A stretch of 64,000 nucleotides of DNA from UBA1351 sp965140555 (GCA_965140555.1 OZ223259.1:2976001-3040000), one strand, 5' to 3'. Shown: positions 16,306-25,649, numbered from the stretch's first letter. A program made the numbers and translations. The notes: a model not told the origin generated them from the letters alone.

Positions 16306-17090
16306 AACCGATAATTATTGCAAGTGGAATAATAACAATGTGTCTTGGACTAGGACTCTATTTTTCTTGGCTACCGAATTCGGGACAAGCTGTGGTAGAA
16401 GACCCGCTAACGGTAGGCAACGCTTATTATGATAACGGGCAAATGGAAGAGGCTCTTGCTGCTTACCGCAAAGGTATAGAAGAGGAACCTAGACGCATTG
16501 ATTTGAAATATAATTATGAATGGGTAGAAAAGCAGAATGAGACCAAGAATCAAGATGATCAAGATAACCAAGACGATCAAAGTAATCAAAACGGACAGGA
16601 TAGCCAAAACGACCAAAGTAATTCAAACGGACAGGATGGCCAAGACGACCAAAGTAATCAAAACGGACAAGATAGCCAAGACAATCAAGGTAATCAAAAC
16701 GGACAAGATAGCCAAGACGATCAAGGTAATCAAAACGGACAAGATAGCCAAGACAATCAAGGTAATCAAAACGGACAAGATAGTCAAAGCGATCAAGGTA
16801 ATCAAAACGGACAAGATAGCCAAAGTGATCAAGATAATCAAGATCAGGAGTCGGGGAAAGATTCATCAGGTGAACAATCCGGAAATTCGGATTCAGAATC
16901 CGATAACAGTGATGATGATAGTCAAAAACAGGGTATTTCACAAGGGGATGAATCAGATGGTGAACAAGGTGAACAAAATAGTGTGGTTATCAATCAGATA
17001 CTGAATCAATTAGAACAACAAGAAAAGGAAAGCTTAAAGAACAATCAACAAGTAGAAGCTAGCGGTGAGGAGGACGGACATGATTGGTAA
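16302..17090 (+). CDS. BatC-like TPR membrane protein with low-complexity repeat tail
   Basis: 262 aa. N-terminal helix (about 3-22), a TPR-like unit (VGNAYYDNGQMEEALAAYRKGIEEEP, about 43-68), then a long Asp/Gln/Asn/Gly/Ser-rich region made of 12-residue units (NGQDSQDDQGNQ type) and an acidic end with LNQLEQQEKES near the C-terminus. I start at ATG 16302, overlapping the batB stop by 4 nt; an in-frame codon at 16272 lies inside batB. The TPR part and position match BatC; the repeat tail is a lineage feature. Confidence 0.75.
   Translation: MKPIIIASGIITMCLGLGLYFSWLPNSGQAVVEDPLTVGNAYYDNGQMEEALAAYRKGIEEEPRRIDLKYNYEWVEKQNETKNQDDQDNQDDQSNQNGQDSQNDQSNSNGQDGQDDQSNQNGQDSQDNQGNQNGQDSQDDQGNQNGQDSQDNQGNQNGQDSQSDQGNQNGQDSQSDQDNQDQESGKDSSGEQSGNSDSESDNSDDDSQKQGISQGDESDGEQGEQNSVVINQILNQLEQQEKESLKNNQQVEASGEEDGHDW
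16572..16840 (+). repeat. 36-bp in-frame tandem repeat (minisatellite) in the BatC-like gene
   Basis: Seven full copies and one partial copy of a 36-bp unit encode 12 residues each, consensus DDQGNQNGQDSQ with N/S changes at the first positions. Unit length is a multiple of 3, so copy-number changes would keep the reading frame. Confidence 0.9.
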
Positions 17091-18729
17091 AAAGAAATGG
17101 GCAATAGCCGTATTAATCTTATCCATGGTGACATGGATGCAAGGGTCGCTATGGGCAGAGGAGGCAAAGGTTTATCTTGAAGCAGGTGATACAGAAATGG
17201 CAGTAGGAACAAGTCAGGACGTTTCCCTTGTTTTTGAGAATGTGAATAAAGCAGAGATTGTATCCTTTGACGGATTGGATGCTTTTGATGTTGTATCAAA
17301 AAGCCAATCCTCATCGACATCCATCATTAACGGAAGTAAGACCATGCAACATAAGGTTAACTATACGTTAATGCCTAAGAAAGAAGGAACCTATACGTTG
17401 TCCGCAACGGTAAAGGTTGACGGTAAAACCTATAAAACGAATGTGTTGAAAGTGACCGTGTCCGCTCAGAGTAAACCGACAACGGATTCGACAGAAGAGG
17501 TTTTTGTGGATGCTAAGATTAGTCGTGAGACAACCTATGTGGGAGAAAAGATAGTGCTCACCTATGATGTTTATTCCATGTATAATGTGAGTGGGTTTGA
17601 TACAACAGACACGATTTCCTTAGATCAGGTGCTCATGGAAGATGTGTCGCCGGATACACCATCGCCTCAATATTTGACGTTGAATAACAAGCAGTATGTG
17701 AAATATCAAGCGAAGCAATATGTATTAACGCCGACAGGAACAGGTGATATAGAGATTCCGTCCTTTAATTTTCAAATAAATTTGAGTACAGGAGGGTTTT
17801 TTAATGAGACTAAGCCGGTATACGCAGCCTCAAAAGCGATGACGCTTCACGTAAAACCCTTACCGACTGCAGGCCAACCTGCTGATTTTACAGGTCTAGT
17901 AGGAACCCTTACCATGGACGGTTCCTATGATAAAGACACCGTTAATTATGGAGATCCCGTGACCCTACAAATGACCATATCAGGAGAAGGGAATGTGGAT
18001 ATTCTCGGAGAGTTGCTTACAGATCAATCCGTACCGGGATTTTCCGTATATGAGACGCAGAAAGATCCGGAAGTGAACTATAGTGAAAGTGGCTATACAA
18101 TAAGCAAGTCTTACGAAACGATATTAGTACCTAAATCCGGTGGAGAATTGGAGATTCCTGCGGTTACGCTCTCTTATTTTGATACAAAAAAAGAAGCTTA
18201 TGAAAAACTGAAAATTCCAAAGCAACATATACAGGTGACAGGAGGTCCGGTGTCTGATGGAGGGACTGGGATGAGTGAGGAAACTGCCGATCATGGGCAG
18301 ACACTCAATGTAGCCCTAGCATCCCCTGTTGTTATCACCCAGATTACCTATCCGGGAGAACGACAATGGTCGATACCCATTGTACTGGGTATCCTTGGTC
18401 TTATACTTATTATAAGTGGGGGTGCTTATGGAACCTATCGTCATATAATGAATGATAAAGCTGAGATACCTTCGACGGTGAAAAGAATGAAAAAACAATT
18501 GGCTAAAGAAAAAGATAGCCAGAAACGATATGATCTCTACACCCGCTATATGGAAGCCGTTTACGGTATTCATATTCAAAGCGAGTCTATAGAGAGTATA
18601 CGTGATAAAATAGGTGACGGCAGACAAGCCGAGGCGTTATATCATTTAATTAATTATATGGAACATGACCGTCTTTATGAAAAACGGAATGAATCAGAAG
18701 TATTACAATGGATGTACGAAGGACTATAA
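17080..18729 (+). CDS. batD: BatD-like protein (oxygen tolerance family)
   Basis: 549 aa. Signal peptide (about 6-25, ending near WAEEAK), several Ig-like beta domains with the BatD pattern (VEAGD/TYVGEKIVLTYDVY; VNYGDPVTLQMTISGEGN), a C-terminal transmembrane helix (about 434-455) and a cytoplasmic helical tail with KRMKKQLAKEKDS. ATG at 17080 has GAGGAGG six nt upstream; the in-frame GTG at 17065 lies before it. Overlaps BatC by 11 nt. It closes the operon; the next gene is convergent 11 bp away. Confidence 0.82.
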   Translation: MIGKKKWAIAVLILSMVTWMQGSLWAEEAKVYLEAGDTEMAVGTSQDVSLVFENVNKAEIVSFDGLDAFDVVSKSQSSSTSIINGSKTMQHKVNYTLMPKKEGTYTLSATVKVDGKTYKTNVLKVTVSAQSKPTTDSTEEVFVDAKISRETTYVGEKIVLTYDVYSMYNVSGFDTTDTISLDQVLMEDVSPDTPSPQYLTLNNKQYVKYQAKQYVLTPTGTGDIEIPSFNFQINLSTGGFFNETKPVYAASKAMTLHVKPLPTAGQPADFTGLVGTLTMDGSYDKDTVNYGDPVTLQMTISGEGNVDILGELLTDQSVPGFSVYETQKDPEVNYSESGYTISKSYETILVPKSGGELEIPAVTLSYFDTKKEAYEKLKIPKQHIQVTGGPVSDGGTGMSEETADHGQTLNVALASPVVITQITYPGERQWSIPIVLGILGLILIISGGAYGTYRHIMNDKAEIPSTVKRMKKQLAKEKDSQKRYDLYTRYMEAVYGIHIQSESIESIRDKIGDGRQAEALYHLINYMEHDRLYEKRNESEVLQWMYEGL

Positions 18730-18740
18730 ACAGGTTTTCT

Positions 18741-19274
18741 TCAAAGAGAAGACGTCCATAAGTCCTGAAGAGAATTGAATCCGAGCTGTTCCATAAAATA
18801 AGATGGGACAGCTTCTTTTTCTGTATGCATAACAATAGCAATTTCGCCATAAAGAAACTCTTCTGCAGAGCGTAAATAACGTTCTTCCACTTGATTAATT
18901 TTTTTTGCCTGAGATATACGATACTGTTGGCGTGGGTAAATGGTTTTGATAAGTTGAATCATTTTTTGGATATCACATGTTCTAAGAGCATCCTTATAAA
19001 TAGATTCATGAGCCTTCGCAGTTAAAGATAGAAGGGGAGGAATCGAAGGAATGGTTTTGATGAGATCGGCAATGGCCTCTCTTTTAATCACATGACGCAT
19101 AATGACTTTCGTACTGTCCACGGGAGAAAAGAGTTGCCCCTTCTTCTCGAAGATATAGGACAAGGTATAATAAAGACGTTCTTTATCGATGCCGTTCATA
19201 TCAAGAGTTCCAATTGAATCAATTTTGCAGACGCCTTTGTTACCGTATATTACATAATCATTAATTTCAAACAT
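18741..19274 (-). CDS. CarD/CdnL-like transcription regulator
   Basis: About 177 aa. The N-terminal CarD_TRCF-type domain reads FEINDYVIYGNKGVCKIDSIG followed by YYTLSYIFEKKGQLFSPVD; the remainder is helical (about 70-160) with AKKINQVEERYLRSAEEFL. CarD proteins bind RNA polymerase beta and steady open complexes. Two in-frame ATGs (19283, 19274) follow GGAG; the second has the better spacing of about 11 nt, so I use it. Longer readings to 19361 begin with an unlikely membrane-like stretch. Convergent with batD. Confidence 0.8.
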   Translation of the reverse strand: MFEINDYVIYGNKGVCKIDSIGTLDMNGIDKERLYYTLSYIFEKKGQLFSPVDSTKVIMRHVIKREAIADLIKTIPSIPPLLSLTAKAHESIYKDALRTCDIQKMIQLIKTIYPRQQYRISQAKKINQVEERYLRSAEEFLYGEIAIVMHTEKEAVPSYFMEQLGFNSLQDLWTSSL

Positions 19275-19441
19275 ATAAATCATAGCTCCTATAGAAAAAT
19301 AAAAGTGGGCGATCAATAGCCCGAGACATTTATACAATAAAAATACCGGGTGAGATAACACGTTCTCAGCCGGTGTGTTTATCGGGTTACCTGAATCGCT
19401 TGTTACTATTAGTATAACATAAAATGAAGGAAATAGCTAAA

Positions 19442-19474
19442 AAGCTTGCCCATTGGGCAGGCTTTTGTTATACT
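19442..19474 (+). promoter_or_regulatory. Terminator-like hairpin overlapping a promoter-like TTGCCC...TATACT
   Basis: Stem AAGCTTGCCC (19442-19451) with GGGCAGGCTT (19455-19464), then TTTGTTATACT. T-runs occur on both sides, so the hairpin could end transcription in either direction. TTGCCC (19446-19451), 17-bp spacer and TATACT (19469-19474) also fit a promoter for the ABC operon. The same TTTGTTATACTA follows the hairpin at 29480-29513. Confidence 0.45.
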
Positions 19475-19499
19475 ACCGCCACAAAAAAGAGTGTATCTA

Positions 19500-19523
19500 T
19501 TGATTAACTATTTGGTTAATCAA
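19500..19523. promoter_or_regulatory. Perfect inverted-repeat operator-like site
   Basis: TTGATTAAC (19500-19508), a 6-bp spacer, then GTTAATCAA (19515-19523): perfect 9-bp arms. It lies between the promoter-like site at 19446-19474 and the ABC permease start (19567), the expected place for a repressor site. Its binding protein is unknown; the ArsR-like protein at 22030 is one candidate. Confidence 0.5.
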
Positions 19524-19566
19524 AATTTGTGTGATTCTGTCTGATGACATTAAAGAAGGAGGTTCT

Positions 19567-20379
19567 ATGAACAACACACTATTTAAAGCCAACATGTATA
19601 AGTATTTTATCACGCTGTTTCGGGTATACCCAAAAAGTTTTTTTGTCAGCGGTCTCCTGAGTATCTTTTATACGATGCTGTATGCCTATCTTATGGCTAT
19701 CTATCTTTTTGACGGTACCGTAAGTGAAGGATTTACGAAGCTAACGGGAACAAGTGATTACTTAAGTTATGTTGCCGTGGGAGCCATTGTCTATGGGTTT
19801 ACAGTGAGCTCACTACTGAATGTTTCAAGAAGTCTCATAACAGAGCGACGTATGGGAACGCTAGAGAGTCTTATGATGGCACCCTATCACAGAGGGGTAT
19901 ACTTTTTCTCGCAAATGCTGGCTCAGACCATTCATAATGTGGGAGAGAAAATATTTGCTATACCGATTCTTTTTTTATTCGGTGTACGATTTATGCCCAA
20001 CGCTCCCTTTGCGACCATTGTTATACTCCTATTATCCATGTTAGCGCTTCTTGGATTATCCATGCTTCTTGCTAATGTGATGCTATACACCCAAGATACC
20101 TATATATCCCAGAACACCTTATTTGCATTTATGTTTATGGTTTGTGGAGTAGCTTATCCCATAGAGTATCTTCCTCAGTGGGTACAGAATATAGCCTATT
20201 GTATACCGTTGACCCATAGTCTTCCATTACTTAGAGATGTTCTTGTCGGTAAGTTTGAGTGGTCTTCGGGAGCTGAACATTTAATAGCGTTGGCTGTTTT
20301 TGGTACGATTTACTTGGTAGTGGGAATGGTTATTATGGGACGTGTGGAACAGATTGCATTGGAGAAAATGGAAGGATAG
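19567..20379 (+). CDS. ABC-2 type transporter permease
   Basis: About 270 aa with six hydrophobic segments and the NodJ/DrrB-like ABC-2 motif SLITERRMGTLESLMMAPYH. ATG at 19567 follows GAAGGAGG; the longer in-frame start at 19531 lacks one. It is followed 8 bp later by an ATPase and then a second permease, forming a two-permease exporter. In this family the cargo is often a drug, peptide or polysaccharide; nothing here decides. Confidence 0.85.
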   Translation: MNNTLFKANMYKYFITLFRVYPKSFFVSGLLSIFYTMLYAYLMAIYLFDGTVSEGFTKLTGTSDYLSYVAVGAIVYGFTVSSLLNVSRSLITERRMGTLESLMMAPYHRGVYFFSQMLAQTIHNVGEKIFAIPILFLFGVRFMPNAPFATIVILLLSMLALLGLSMLLANVMLYTQDTYISQNTLFAFMFMVCGVAYPIEYLPQWVQNIAYCIPLTHSLPLLRDVLVGKFEWSSGAEHLIALAVFGTIYLVVGMVIMGRVEQIALEKMEG

Positions 20380-20387
20380 GTATTGTT

Positions 20388-21167
20388 ATGATTGAGGTTA
20401 GAGGATTAAAGAAACACTACAAAGTAAAGAAAAAAATAGGGGCATTCAACTATGAGACAACAATTGTTGAAGCCGTCAAAGGTATTGACCTTGAGATACC
20501 TAAGGGGAAGATTATTGGCCTTCTTGGAGTTAATGGTGCAGGAAAAACAACAACAGCAAAAATGTTATCAACCTTATTACGGCCTACAGAGGGTAGTATA
20601 CATATGGACGGTATACCCTATGAGAGTCAGATTAAATCCGTTAAGAAACGCATCAATATGATTGCCGGTGGTGAACGAATGATTTATTGGCGTCTGACTG
20701 CTCGTGAGAATTTGATGTACTACGGACAAATGTACGGACTTACGGGAATAGACCTTAAGAGTAGGGTGACGCATCTCTTACAAGAGGTGGGTTTAGCTGA
20801 ACACGCCGACATCCCCGTTGAAAAATTCTCAAAAGGTATGAAGCAACGCCTTCAAATTGCAAGGGGAATGATTAATAATCCGGATTATATATTTTTAGAT
20901 GAACCCACTTTAGGTCTAGATGTACCCATTGCCAAAGAGATGCGTCAAATGTTTCAACATATGGCAAAAAAAGAAGAGAAAGGCGTACTCTTAACGACGC
21001 ATTATATGCAAGAAGTTGAAGAACTGTGTGATTATGTATATATTTTGGCGGACGGACGCGTCGTTGAAGAAGGTTCTGTGATTGACTTGATGGGAAATTA
21101 CCAAGTAACATCAATGGAACATGTGTTTTTGCGATTGTCGGAGAAAGTAGTTGGAGGTGTACGATGA
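20388..21167 (+). CDS. ABC transporter ATP-binding protein
   Basis: 259 aa. Walker A GVNGAGKTTT (about 46-55), signature FSKGMKQRLQIARG, Walker B YIFLDEPTLGLDV and the H-loop LLTTHYMQEVE are present. The extended N-terminal segment (YKVKKKIGAFNYETTIVEAVKGIDLEI) is usual for DrrA/NatA-like subunits paired with ABC-2 permeases. The stop overlaps the start of the following permease by 4 nt, so the three genes form one operon. Confidence 0.9.
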   Translation: MIEVRGLKKHYKVKKKIGAFNYETTIVEAVKGIDLEIPKGKIIGLLGVNGAGKTTTAKMLSTLLRPTEGSIHMDGIPYESQIKSVKKRINMIAGGERMIYWRLTARENLMYYGQMYGLTGIDLKSRVTHLLQEVGLAEHADIPVEKFSKGMKQRLQIARGMINNPDYIFLDEPTLGLDVPIAKEMRQMFQHMAKKEEKGVLLTTHYMQEVEELCDYVYILADGRVVEEGSVIDLMGNYQVTSMEHVFLRLSEKVVGGVR

Positions 21168-21973
21168 ATGGGTTAACGGTCTTAAGGGCCAATATTCAAT
21201 TAGCTTACAAGGATTATTTTTTCAATCGAAGCATTTATTTATCCTTATTTTTATGGCCGCTGATGACTTTTATAAGTGCTTATTATAGTTTTATGCCTTT
21301 CGAAAAAAATAAGGTTTTTGCATCCCTTGGTGTTGAAACCTATGACGGTGTATTTCTATTCCTAATCATAGGCTTCATTTCCTTGATGTTCTATAATACG
21401 TTGGTTCAATCAGCATGGCGATTCGGAATTCGAATGCGTTATAATGGCGCTTTAGAGCTTATGTATATGACACCGGCCAATCGATTCATGGTAATTCTAG
21501 GGAATTGTATCAGTTCCTTGGCGGGTAGCATTTGGATGTTGGTCGTTTTTGGATTGGGAGCAGTGATTTTTTTTAGAAATACAGTCCATATACATGTGTT
21601 AGGACTTATACTTGCGCTTTTTCTTCAGGTTACACTGGCACTGCTTTGGGGTTGTTTCTTGAATAGTTTGTTTTTGTATACACGTGATGGTAGCTTTCTG
21701 TATACGTTATTAAACGAGCCACTGGAAGTCTTTGGCGGCGTACGTGTACCCGTTGAGTTTATGCCTATATGGGGAAGTGTAATTGCAAGTATTCTCCCGA
21801 TAACCTATACTGTTATCGGATTGAGAAAAAGTCTACTTTTCGGAGAAATTATGTCATGGACGGAAGGATTAATGCTTCTATCAATCGGTGTCTTCTTATT
21901 CATAGCAAGTGTGATTTGTTTGCATCTTACGGAAACGCATCATATGGAATGTGGAGGAGCGAGTCTGTTCTAA
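21164..21973 (+). CDS. ABC-2 type transporter permease, second subunit
   Basis: 269 aa, about six hydrophobic segments; the MRYNGALELMYMTPANRFM motif corresponds to the ABC-2 cytoplasmic coupling region in the first permease. ATG at 21164 overlaps the ATPase stop and follows GGAGGTG. Together with the permease at 19567 it likely forms a heterodimeric channel. Followed by a separate promoter for the ArsR-type regulator. Confidence 0.82.
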   Translation: MNGLTVLRANIQLAYKDYFFNRSIYLSLFLWPLMTFISAYYSFMPFEKNKVFASLGVETYDGVFLFLIIGFISLMFYNTLVQSAWRFGIRMRYNGALELMYMTPANRFMVILGNCISSLAGSIWMLVVFGLGAVIFFRNTVHIHVLGLILALFLQVTLALLWGCFLNSLFLYTRDGSFLYTLLNEPLEVFGGVRVPVEFMPIWGSVIASILPITYTVIGLRKSLLFGEIMSWTEGLMLLSIGVFLFIASVICLHLTETHHMECGGASLF

Positions 21974-21980
21974 AGTCATC

Positions 21981-22009
21981 TTGACAAATATCTGAAGATT
22001 CTATAGTCT
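21981..22009 (+). promoter_or_regulatory. Promoter-like TTGACA...TAGTCT
   Basis: TTGACA (21981-21986) with TATAGT 15 bp or TAGTCT 17 bp downstream (22002 or 22004). It lies in the 56-bp gap before the ArsR-type regulator, where a new transcript may start. Confidence 0.4.
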
Positions 22010-22029
22010 AAATTCTAAGGAGTGATGGA

Positions 22030-23079
22030 ATGGAAAAACGAATCTTCAGAGAGAATGAACCGGATATTATTATTCATTACTCACCTTATCATGAGATGGT
22101 GGTGGCCTTACATGCTATGTATGAACCGGGTCACCATCTCCACTGTGAAGGGTGGATTATAGATAGATTATCAATAATAGAGAATGAGAATCTTATGATT
22201 AAGAGCGATGTATCCCTTCGATTTTTGGGGGATGTAAGTAACGGGTATTTGAATTTCTTAAGTTTTGAACAACGCTTTCAACTTTATGACCATACGATTA
22301 TTGAAAGTATTCAATGTCTAAGAGATGTACCTTTAGTGGAATTTTATCAAGAACTACTGAGGGAACGTTATAGTCGGAAGGAGATACAGCGGCTTCTTTA
22401 TACCAATTGTGGTCACGTGACGTGTTCGGATGAGATAAAACGTATGTTAAAAGAACCGGCCATATATCGAACACGTTGCTTGGATTTTTTGGAAGAGTTC
22501 TATGGACGGTGCTTTAAGGAATGGATTAGGGAACATGACGATCAGTATAGACGGCAATTTAATCATATATATGGGCTCTTACAACATACTGATGTGGATA
22601 CTTACTTGAAGCGATTACATCCTCGAATTGATGTTACACAAGATATGATTTTGTTTCATAAATATAAGCTGTTTCATAAAAACAAGAAAGATTTAGAGTA
22701 TATCTGTTTTGTGATTAGTGCCTTTCATATGCCTCATTTGTTAATTGGTATAGATGAACAGATGGTGGAGATACGAATTCCCTTTCATATCTTTGAGCCG
22801 ACCCATAAAGTCCCGGTTGAGACAGTGGACTTGTTCAAGTGTCTTGGTGATGAAACGCGACTTCGCATGCTGAAGTTTCTTGTGGATGGTCCCTGTACCA
22901 CACAATTTGCTGCGGAACAATTAGGGATTAGTGAAGCGGCAGTTTCGAAAAACTTCAAGAAAATGCTGAATTGCGGACTTGTTTATAAGGATAGAGACGG
23001 ACATTATATGCAATATCATGTGGATAGCCAACGGATGCAGTCGCTATCGATGATTTTGCAAGAGTATGTAGGAGGTTAA
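22030..23079 (+). CDS. Long ArsR-type winged-helix regulator with large N-terminal domain
   Basis: 349 aa, about three times a normal ArsR protein. The C-terminal part (about 265-345) is a winged helix: VDLFKCLGDETRLRMLKFLVDGPCTTQFAAEQLGISEAAVSKNFKKML. The N-terminal 260 residues form an all-helical domain without a family I can name with certainty (DUF5937-like arrangement). No metal-site Cys pair of the classic ArsR type is seen. It sits between an ABC exporter and a Bce-like module, 1 nt before the response regulator, so it may be co-transcribed with the latter. Confidence 0.75.
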   Translation: MEKRIFRENEPDIIIHYSPYHEMVVALHAMYEPGHHLHCEGWIIDRLSIIENENLMIKSDVSLRFLGDVSNGYLNFLSFEQRFQLYDHTIIESIQCLRDVPLVEFYQELLRERYSRKEIQRLLYTNCGHVTCSDEIKRMLKEPAIYRTRCLDFLEEFYGRCFKEWIREHDDQYRRQFNHIYGLLQHTDVDTYLKRLHPRIDVTQDMILFHKYKLFHKNKKDLEYICFVISAFHMPHLLIGIDEQMVEIRIPFHIFEPTHKVPVETVDLFKCLGDETRLRMLKFLVDGPCTTQFAAEQLGISEAAVSKNFKKMLNCGLVYKDRDGHYMQYHVDSQRMQSLSMILQEYVGG

Positions 23080-23080
23080 T

Positions 23081-23755
23081 ATGTATAAGATCTTGATAAT
23101 CGAAGACGACCGTCGATTGGCAGAGGAAATCGGTCAGATTATAAATCGTTGGGGATATGAAGCCGTTTTTGTTACGAACTTCCAGAAGGTCGAGGAACAC
23201 TTTATTGAAGAAGCGCCCCATCTTGTTCTATTGGATATCCACCTCCCCTTTTATGATGGGTATCATTGGTGTCGTCGTATTCGTACCCACAGTGAAGTGC
23301 CCATCCTTTTTATTACCAGTGCCTCGGACAAAATGTCCCTGATGATGGCCGTTCATATGGGTGGCGATGACTTTCTGACAAAACCTTTTGAAGGGGAAAT
23401 CTTACAGTCTAAAATTATGGCGCTCCTTCGTCGGACCTATAATTATGGGCAGATGAATCATACGTTAGTAACCTATGACGGTATATTTCTGGATATGGCA
23501 CGACATGTCGTTGTATTCCACGACAAGGAGTCGGAATTGACGAAAAATGAGGCGCGGATAATGGAGTTGTTGATTGAAAATGGGGGCAAAATTGTCGAAA
23601 GGGAAATCCTTATGAAGCGTCTATGGGATAATGACTGCTTTGTGGATGACAATACGTTGACGGTGAATGTGACTCGCCTTAAACGGAAGCTAGAACCTTT
23701 AGGAATCAAAGAGCGTATCGTAACACGCAAAGGAGTGGGCTATGAACTGGAGTAG
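23081..23755 (+). CDS. OmpR-family response regulator, Bce-like
   Basis: 224 aa. Receiver domain with acidic pocket IIEDD (about 6-10), phospho-acceptor Asp52 in LVLLDIHLP and the Lys in LTKPF (about 105), then an OmpR-type winged helix with ITRKGVGYELE end. The reading overlaps the kinase by 14 nt. The pair followed by a BceAB-type ABC transporter is the classic peptide-antibiotic sensing and detoxification module. Confidence 0.92.
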   Translation: MYKILIIEDDRRLAEEIGQIINRWGYEAVFVTNFQKVEEHFIEEAPHLVLLDIHLPFYDGYHWCRRIRTHSEVPILFITSASDKMSLMMAVHMGGDDFLTKPFEGEILQSKIMALLRRTYNYGQMNHTLVTYDGIFLDMARHVVVFHDKESELTKNEARIMELLIENGGKIVEREILMKRLWDNDCFVDDNTLTVNVTRLKRKLEPLGIKERIVTRKGVGYELE

Positions 23756-24767
23756 AATGGGACTATATATACGGGCATATATAAAAGGGCGATTGGCAAC
23801 AATCCTCTTTTTTTGCCTCGTGGAGAGTGTTTTTGCCTTAATATGGGGCCTGTATGATGTGGATAATTGGTCCGGGTTAATCTATCCGTTCATTATGGTT
23901 AATAGCTTTGGGGCCCTAGGATTAATGATAGGCGGCTATCGTTATAGTCAGCGGATGAATCGATGGTCCATGCTTATGAAAAGGTTCGATAGCGGAAGTC
24001 TTATTAGCGATAGCGCCTATGGAACGGAAGCTTTGTGGCTAGAAGAGATTACGGCAATGATGCAGCACTATGAACAGAGCGTTGCTGATATTCAAAAGCA
24101 AGTCAAAGACAGTGAGACCTATCATACCATGTGGAGCCATCAAATCAAAACCCCTATCTCTTCTCTTCGACTCATGCTGAATTCAGGGGATGAACGTATT
24201 CCTACAAAGATAGCCTACCCGCTATTAGAAGAGGTATTAAGAATCGAGCAGTATGTGGATATGGTTTTGTATTATCAGCGAATGATGGATGCAGGGGAAG
24301 ATTTGATTTTGCAATCGGAGTCCCTCAAGCAGTTGGTGAACCATGCCTTAAAACGCTATAGCATCTACTTTATCAACCGTCAATTAACCGTTGATGTATC
24401 AGTGGAGGACAAACAGGTGCTAACCGACGGAAAATGGATGGGGTTTGTTTTGGAACAGTTGGTGTCCAATGCGATTAAATATACACAAAAAGGCGGTATT
24501 CGTATTTATACCCAAGGTGAAAAAGGCCGATTACTTCTTATCGTTGAGGATACGGGTATCGGCATTCGAAAAGAAGACTTGCCGAGAATTTTTGAGCGAG
24601 GGTTTACCGGTTATAATGGTCGAGGTGAGCAGAAATCAACAGGAATAGGCTTATTTTTAGTAAAAAAGGTTTTAACGATGCTAGGCCATGATATTGAAGT
24701 AGCGTCTGAAGAAGGTCAGGGAACGATGGTGACAGTTACCTTACAAGAGTGTAAGGTTGTGCGTTAA
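23742..24767 (+). CDS. Sensor histidine kinase, intramembrane-sensing (BceS-like)
   Basis: 341 aa. Two transmembrane helices (about 19-38 and 48-66) with a loop of only about ten residues, as in intramembrane-sensing kinases, which get their signal from the partner ABC transporter. The H-box is WSHQIKTPI with His133; the ATPase domain shows VSNAIKYT, EDTGIGI and GIGLFLVKK. Length and layout fit BceS/PsdS. Confidence 0.9.
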   Translation: MNWSRMGLYIRAYIKGRLATILFFCLVESVFALIWGLYDVDNWSGLIYPFIMVNSFGALGLMIGGYRYSQRMNRWSMLMKRFDSGSLISDSAYGTEALWLEEITAMMQHYEQSVADIQKQVKDSETYHTMWSHQIKTPISSLRLMLNSGDERIPTKIAYPLLEEVLRIEQYVDMVLYYQRMMDAGEDLILQSESLKQLVNHALKRYSIYFINRQLTVDVSVEDKQVLTDGKWMGFVLEQLVSNAIKYTQKGGIRIYTQGEKGRLLLIVEDTGIGIRKEDLPRIFERGFTGYNGRGEQKSTGIGLFLVKKVLTMLGHDIEVASEEGQGTMVTVTLQECKVVR

Positions 24768-24875
24768 ACTGTAAGGTGAATCGATGGAGGAAGGTTGTAA
24801 CATCTTGTATGATAGAGATAGAGTTAGCGTACGGATAAAAGTACGTGATAATCATACAAAGAAAGGATGAAATAG

Positions 24876-25649
24876 ATGACAGTATTAAAGGTTAATAATA
24901 TGACCAAAACGTATCAAGGCAAATGGGGTGCACAGAAAGTCACAGCCATCGATAATATTTCGTTTAGCGTGGAAGAAGGCGAATATATTGCCATTATGGG
25001 TGAATCCGGTTCAGGAAAGACAACCCTATTGAATAGTTTAGCAACGATTGACCGTCCAACTTCGGGAACGATTTTTCTAAAGGATAAGAATATGACGGCC
25101 ATTAAGCAAGGAGAATTGGCGAAATTTAGACGGGAGCATTTGGGTTTTGTTTTTCAATCCTTTAATCTTCTGGATTCTCTAACGGTAGAAGAGAATATAT
25201 GCTTGCCTCTCGTGCTTGCCGGAGAAAACCTATCGTTAATAAACGAGCGTGTAAGCCAATTAACAACACGACTTGGAATTAAGGATTTATTGAAAAAATA
25301 CCCGTATCAAATATCCGGAGGTCAGGCTCAGCGTGTTGCGGTTGCGCGAGCGTTAGTGACAGAACCGGAATTGATTTTGGCGGATGAACCAACGGGAGCT
25401 CTTGACAGTAAAAATGCCGATGCATTGTTGGATATTTTCAAGGACCTGAATGAAAAAGGGCAAACGATTGTGATGGTAACCCATAGTATTTCTGCGGCAG
25501 CCCATGCATCCCGTGTGTTATTTATTAAAGACGGAAAGATATTCAATCAAGTCTATCGTGGAGAGAGCAGTAATGATAGTATGTATCGCAAAATAAGTGA
25601 TACATTGACGGTGATCCAAACAGGTGGTGGTGTCTATGAAGTCGGCTAA
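24876..25649 (+). CDS. BceA-like ABC transporter ATP-binding protein
   Basis: 257 aa. Walker A GESGSGKT (42-49), signature ISGGQAQRVAVARAL, Walker B ILADEPTGALDS typical of the MacB/BceA group. It is preceded by 108 bp with a GTAC inverted repeat (24829-24833 region) that may hold its promoter and the response-regulator site. The gene overlaps the permease start by 14 nt. Confidence 0.92.
   Translation: MTVLKVNNMTKTYQGKWGAQKVTAIDNISFSVEEGEYIAIMGESGSGKTTLLNSLATIDRPTSGTIFLKDKNMTAIKQGELAKFRREHLGFVFQSFNLLDSLTVEENICLPLVLAGENLSLINERVSQLTTRLGIKDLLKKYPYQISGGQAQRVAVARALVTEPELILADEPTGALDSKNADALLDIFKDLNEKGQTIVMVTHSISAAAHASRVLFIKDGKIFNQVYRGESSNDSMYRKISDTLTVIQTGGGVYEVG

Noticed and set aside
16572..16840. 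Possible CRISPR array because of 36-bp repeat units
   Set aside because: Copies are directly adjacent without unique spacers and are translated in frame; no cas genes are present.
16489..17004. Long open frames on both strands over the repeat region of the BatC-like gene
   Set aside because: They arise from the 36-bp in-frame repeat, which lacks stops in several frames; their proteins are repetitive and have no ribosome binding site.
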